Source of the DNA: Antitrichia curtipendula
Lineage: Eukaryota > Streptophyta > Bryopsida > Hypnales > Leucodontaceae
Assembly (NCBI GenBank): GCA_951230915.1
Contig: OX579639.1
Coordinates: 22,878,001 to 22,942,000, forward strand
Length of the DNA stretch: 64,000 nt
Direction: 5' to 3'
Every line of letters begins with the position of its first letter. The first letter of the stretch is position 1. The notes under the pieces were generated by a model, which did not search any database, had not been told where the DNA came from, and worked only from the letters and a program-made list of their open reading frames with translations. The position numbers were made by a program, and so were the translations under genes. Below are positions 62,119 through 64,000 of the stretch, piece by piece.

Positions 62119-62970
62119 TCAAGCTGTCACAAACACGCCTGAGAAAAGGGAGCTGAAGAGAAGAAGAGCAAGCACCTGGAACTGGACCGATTTTGCATCG
62201 GCGCTAGAGTATCCATATGGAGAATAAACTGTGCCACTGCCACCACTGCCGCCACTGCTCGAGTCACCGTCACCACCCTTACCACCGTCACTCTTCGAGC
62301 TGGGGCTCTGATGGCCGTAATTCACATTGGTGACGGAGCCGCCGTTAGCAAGGCAATCCGGGACGTCGCTGGTGTCCAGCTCGTTGTAGGAGAGGTCCAA
62401 GTATTTCAGATCCTGGAGGTTGCACAATTTGCTGGGGATGTCACCCGAGAGGCTGTTGGCCTTGAGGTCCAGCGTTTGCAGGTGGCTGTTGCTGGCTATG
62501 CCGGACGGGATTTCGTCCTGGAGGTCGCAGTTGTTGACAGTGAGGACCACCAAGCTGTCTGAAAACGAGCTCCATTGCGATGGGATCTTGGAGCTGAACT
62601 GGAGATTCTTCAGCTGCAGAGTCTGCAAGTCTTTGAGCTTGACCAACGTATGGCCCGGCTTGCCGGAGTAGCTCTTGTTGCTTGTGACATAGTCGGAGCC
62701 TGTGGTGGACGGCCCCTCCACGTCCAGCACTATCACGGCCCCGTCTTGACAGGTCACACCCTTCCAGGTGCAGCAGTCGCCACCGTTGTCCCAGCTGGAG
62801 AATACCTTGCCGCTGGGATCACTGAATGCGCTTCGAAATTCTAGCAAGGCTTCCCCTGTGCTTGACGAGCATGACGCATCTGCGAGGCAGCAGGTGAGAG
62901 CAGCTGCGAACGTGAGGATGACGAGACTAACGCAGCTCCGTGAAATTGTGCCATCTCTTGTTACTGCCAT
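62119..62970 (-). CDS. Short secreted LRR protein, probably GPI-anchored
   Basis: A single exon of 283 residues. A signal peptide (VSLVILTFAAALTCCLA) precedes an LRRNT_2-type cap (GEALLEFRSAFSDPSG, then SSWDNGGDCCTWKGVTC). About four to five plant-type LRRs follow (LQTLQLKNLQFSSKIPSQW, LQTLDLKANSLSGDIPSKLC, LKYLDLSYNELD). A Gly/Ser/Asp linker of about 30 residues follows, then a hydrophobic tail running to the C-terminus (VQFQVLALLLFSSLFSGVF) with no cytoplasmic segment. That tail fits a GPI-attachment signal better than a transmembrane receptor anchor. No kinase domain is present. It would sit at the cell surface or in the wall, perhaps as a co-receptor or PGIP-like protein. The ligand is unknown. 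Confidence 0.88.
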   Translation of the reverse strand: MAVTRDGTISRSCVSLVILTFAAALTCCLADASCSSSTGEALLEFRSAFSDPSGKVFSSWDNGGDCCTWKGVTCQDGAVIVLDVEGPSTTGSDYVTSNKSYSGKPGHTLVKLKDLQTLQLKNLQFSSKIPSQWSSFSDSLVVLTVNNCDLQDEIPSGIASNSHLQTLDLKANSLSGDIPSKLCNLQDLKYLDLSYNELDTSDVPDCLANGGSVTNVNYGHQSPSSKSDGGKGGDGDSSSGGSGGSGTVYSPYGYSSADAKSVQFQVLALLLFSSLFSGVFVTA

Positions 62971-64000
62971 CTGTTCCAGTAGCTGCTTTTACCGACCTGG
63001 ACAGCAACCGATGAACCCTGGCTACAAAATGATGTCCAGCAAGTCATATTCCTGCTTCACACAATCATGGCGCTGCAGAAAGCATAAACCGAAACTTGAA
63101 GTGAATGACTCTAAGCTAAATTCAGCAGATGCAATTCATTCGGGACGAGTGCTGCTGAGGTGACGCCACCCCCTTGAAATGTAGACGTCTCGTACATTTT
63201 CTCCTCAGAACATACAGTGTGTCACCTGAGCAGCGCTCTAACCCCCGTGATACCGCATTGAGCACGTTGAGGCAAAATTGCAAGGGGTGTGCAGAGTGCT
63301 TACAGATAGAGTCGATGCCGCTAACTTTGACGACGCCTCTCCCTCAAGGACCACCAAGTCACCAACCACCGAGCAAGCATCCACTCAGGAAATACCAACA
63401 CAAAAGGCTAACTATTATTGACCCATCAGGGCACCACAGTAGCAGCCGACATTCTTTGCGATATTCAAGGAATCGAAAGCGCCAGTTATATACATACAGG
63501 ACTCACCTACTTCGTTCTGATTCGGATTGTGAGAAAATTTGTTCATTAGCTATAGATTCCTGTCCCGACAGGGCAATTGCTAACCACCTTCTCCAATTAT
63601 TACTGCACTTCAAGTACGTACTGCACTCGAACGCTGTTAGTGGCGCGATCTAAAGTCTTTAGTTTATATTAGGGTTAGCGTATGATGTTCCAAAAACGAA
63701 AAGACTGGGCCTTGCCAGCATATCAACGGACGGAGATGAGAGCTAGGCGAACACCCTCAACTAGCGACCCCAAGACACAACTTCTCCAGCGCGCCAGATG
63801 TTGAGCCTGAGGCCTGACCAAGGTCTGTCTGAGACTCTGAGGCTGCAGAGTGGTCAATCAATCACTGAAAGCTAACGACAAAGCATACGTAGAACATGGG
63901 GTTTGTAGGATTGTCAGGCGATAATTGAGGAGATGATGATGGTGATTGCATTCATGTCAGGTAAGATATGTTACATGTAAGTAAGGCGGAGGAGTGATCT
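62971..64000. other. Upstream region of the LRR gene to the window end
   Basis: About 1 kb holding the LRR gene promoter and 5' UTR. A 159-codon ORF at 63174-63653 on + is rich in Ser, Arg, His and Leu with no domain or splice signals I recognise, and I do not support it as a gene. Nothing else is identifiable. Confidence 0.4.

Noticed and set aside
63174..63653. 159-codon ORF on + near the window end
   Set aside because: Low-information Ser/Arg/His composition, no domain, and it lies in the promoter side of the LRR gene.

Overview
The window is nuclear DNA of a eukaryotic green plant. Genes are split by many short GT-AG introns, gene islands are less AT-rich than the surrounding repeat-filled DNA, and the protein families are plant ones (nodulin-like MFS carrier, DUF716/TMEM45 protein, LRRNT-type LRR protein, papain-like protease with I29 propeptide, Dof-like zinc finger). 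A near-complete LRRC45 gene, a centriole/basal-body-linked LRR coiled-coil protein, argues for a lineage with flagellate sperm (bryophyte, lycophyte, fern or charophyte-grade alga) rather than a flowering plant. That placement is inference.

Layout. 1-11 kb: AT-rich repeat DNA with MITE-like elements and no convincing gene. 11.3-24 kb: a compact gene island with a truncated divergent ORF (-), LRRC45 (+, about 24 exons), a class I methyltransferase (-, tail to tail with LRRC45) and URM1 (+). 24.9-26.5 kb: a stray copy of one LRRC45 exon, then an intronless gene with two Dof-like fingers and an in-frame stop. 27.6-33.9 kb: a 15-exon nodulin-like/MFS transporter (-). 37.4-39.7 kb: a small three-exon gene of unknown function (+). 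40.7-43.3 kb: a satellite-like array with a period near 836 bp. 44.7-47.3 kb: a four-exon papain-like cysteine protease (+). 47.8-56.3 kb: repeated, partly nested copies of a family with TTAA...CCCCTAAAGG / CCTTTAGGGG...TTAA ends, one copy carrying a foldback of about 850 bp. 57.5-59.3 kb: a two-exon DUF716/TMEM45 membrane protein (+). 62.1-63.0 kb: a single-exon secreted LRR protein, probably GPI-anchored (-).

The genes are housekeeping or cell-surface functions and do not form a pathway. The most distinctive signals are the TTAA-flanked transposon family, piggyBac-like in its ends and with a nested copy that reveals a 4-bp target duplication; the intron of the DUF716 gene, built of about 190-bp tandem repeats that each juxtapose acceptor- and donor-like sequence; the double Dof-like finger gene; and LRRC45 itself. 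Exon coordinates were derived by hand from reading frame and splice-site agreement. Multi-exon genes are given as one span with exons in the evidence text.
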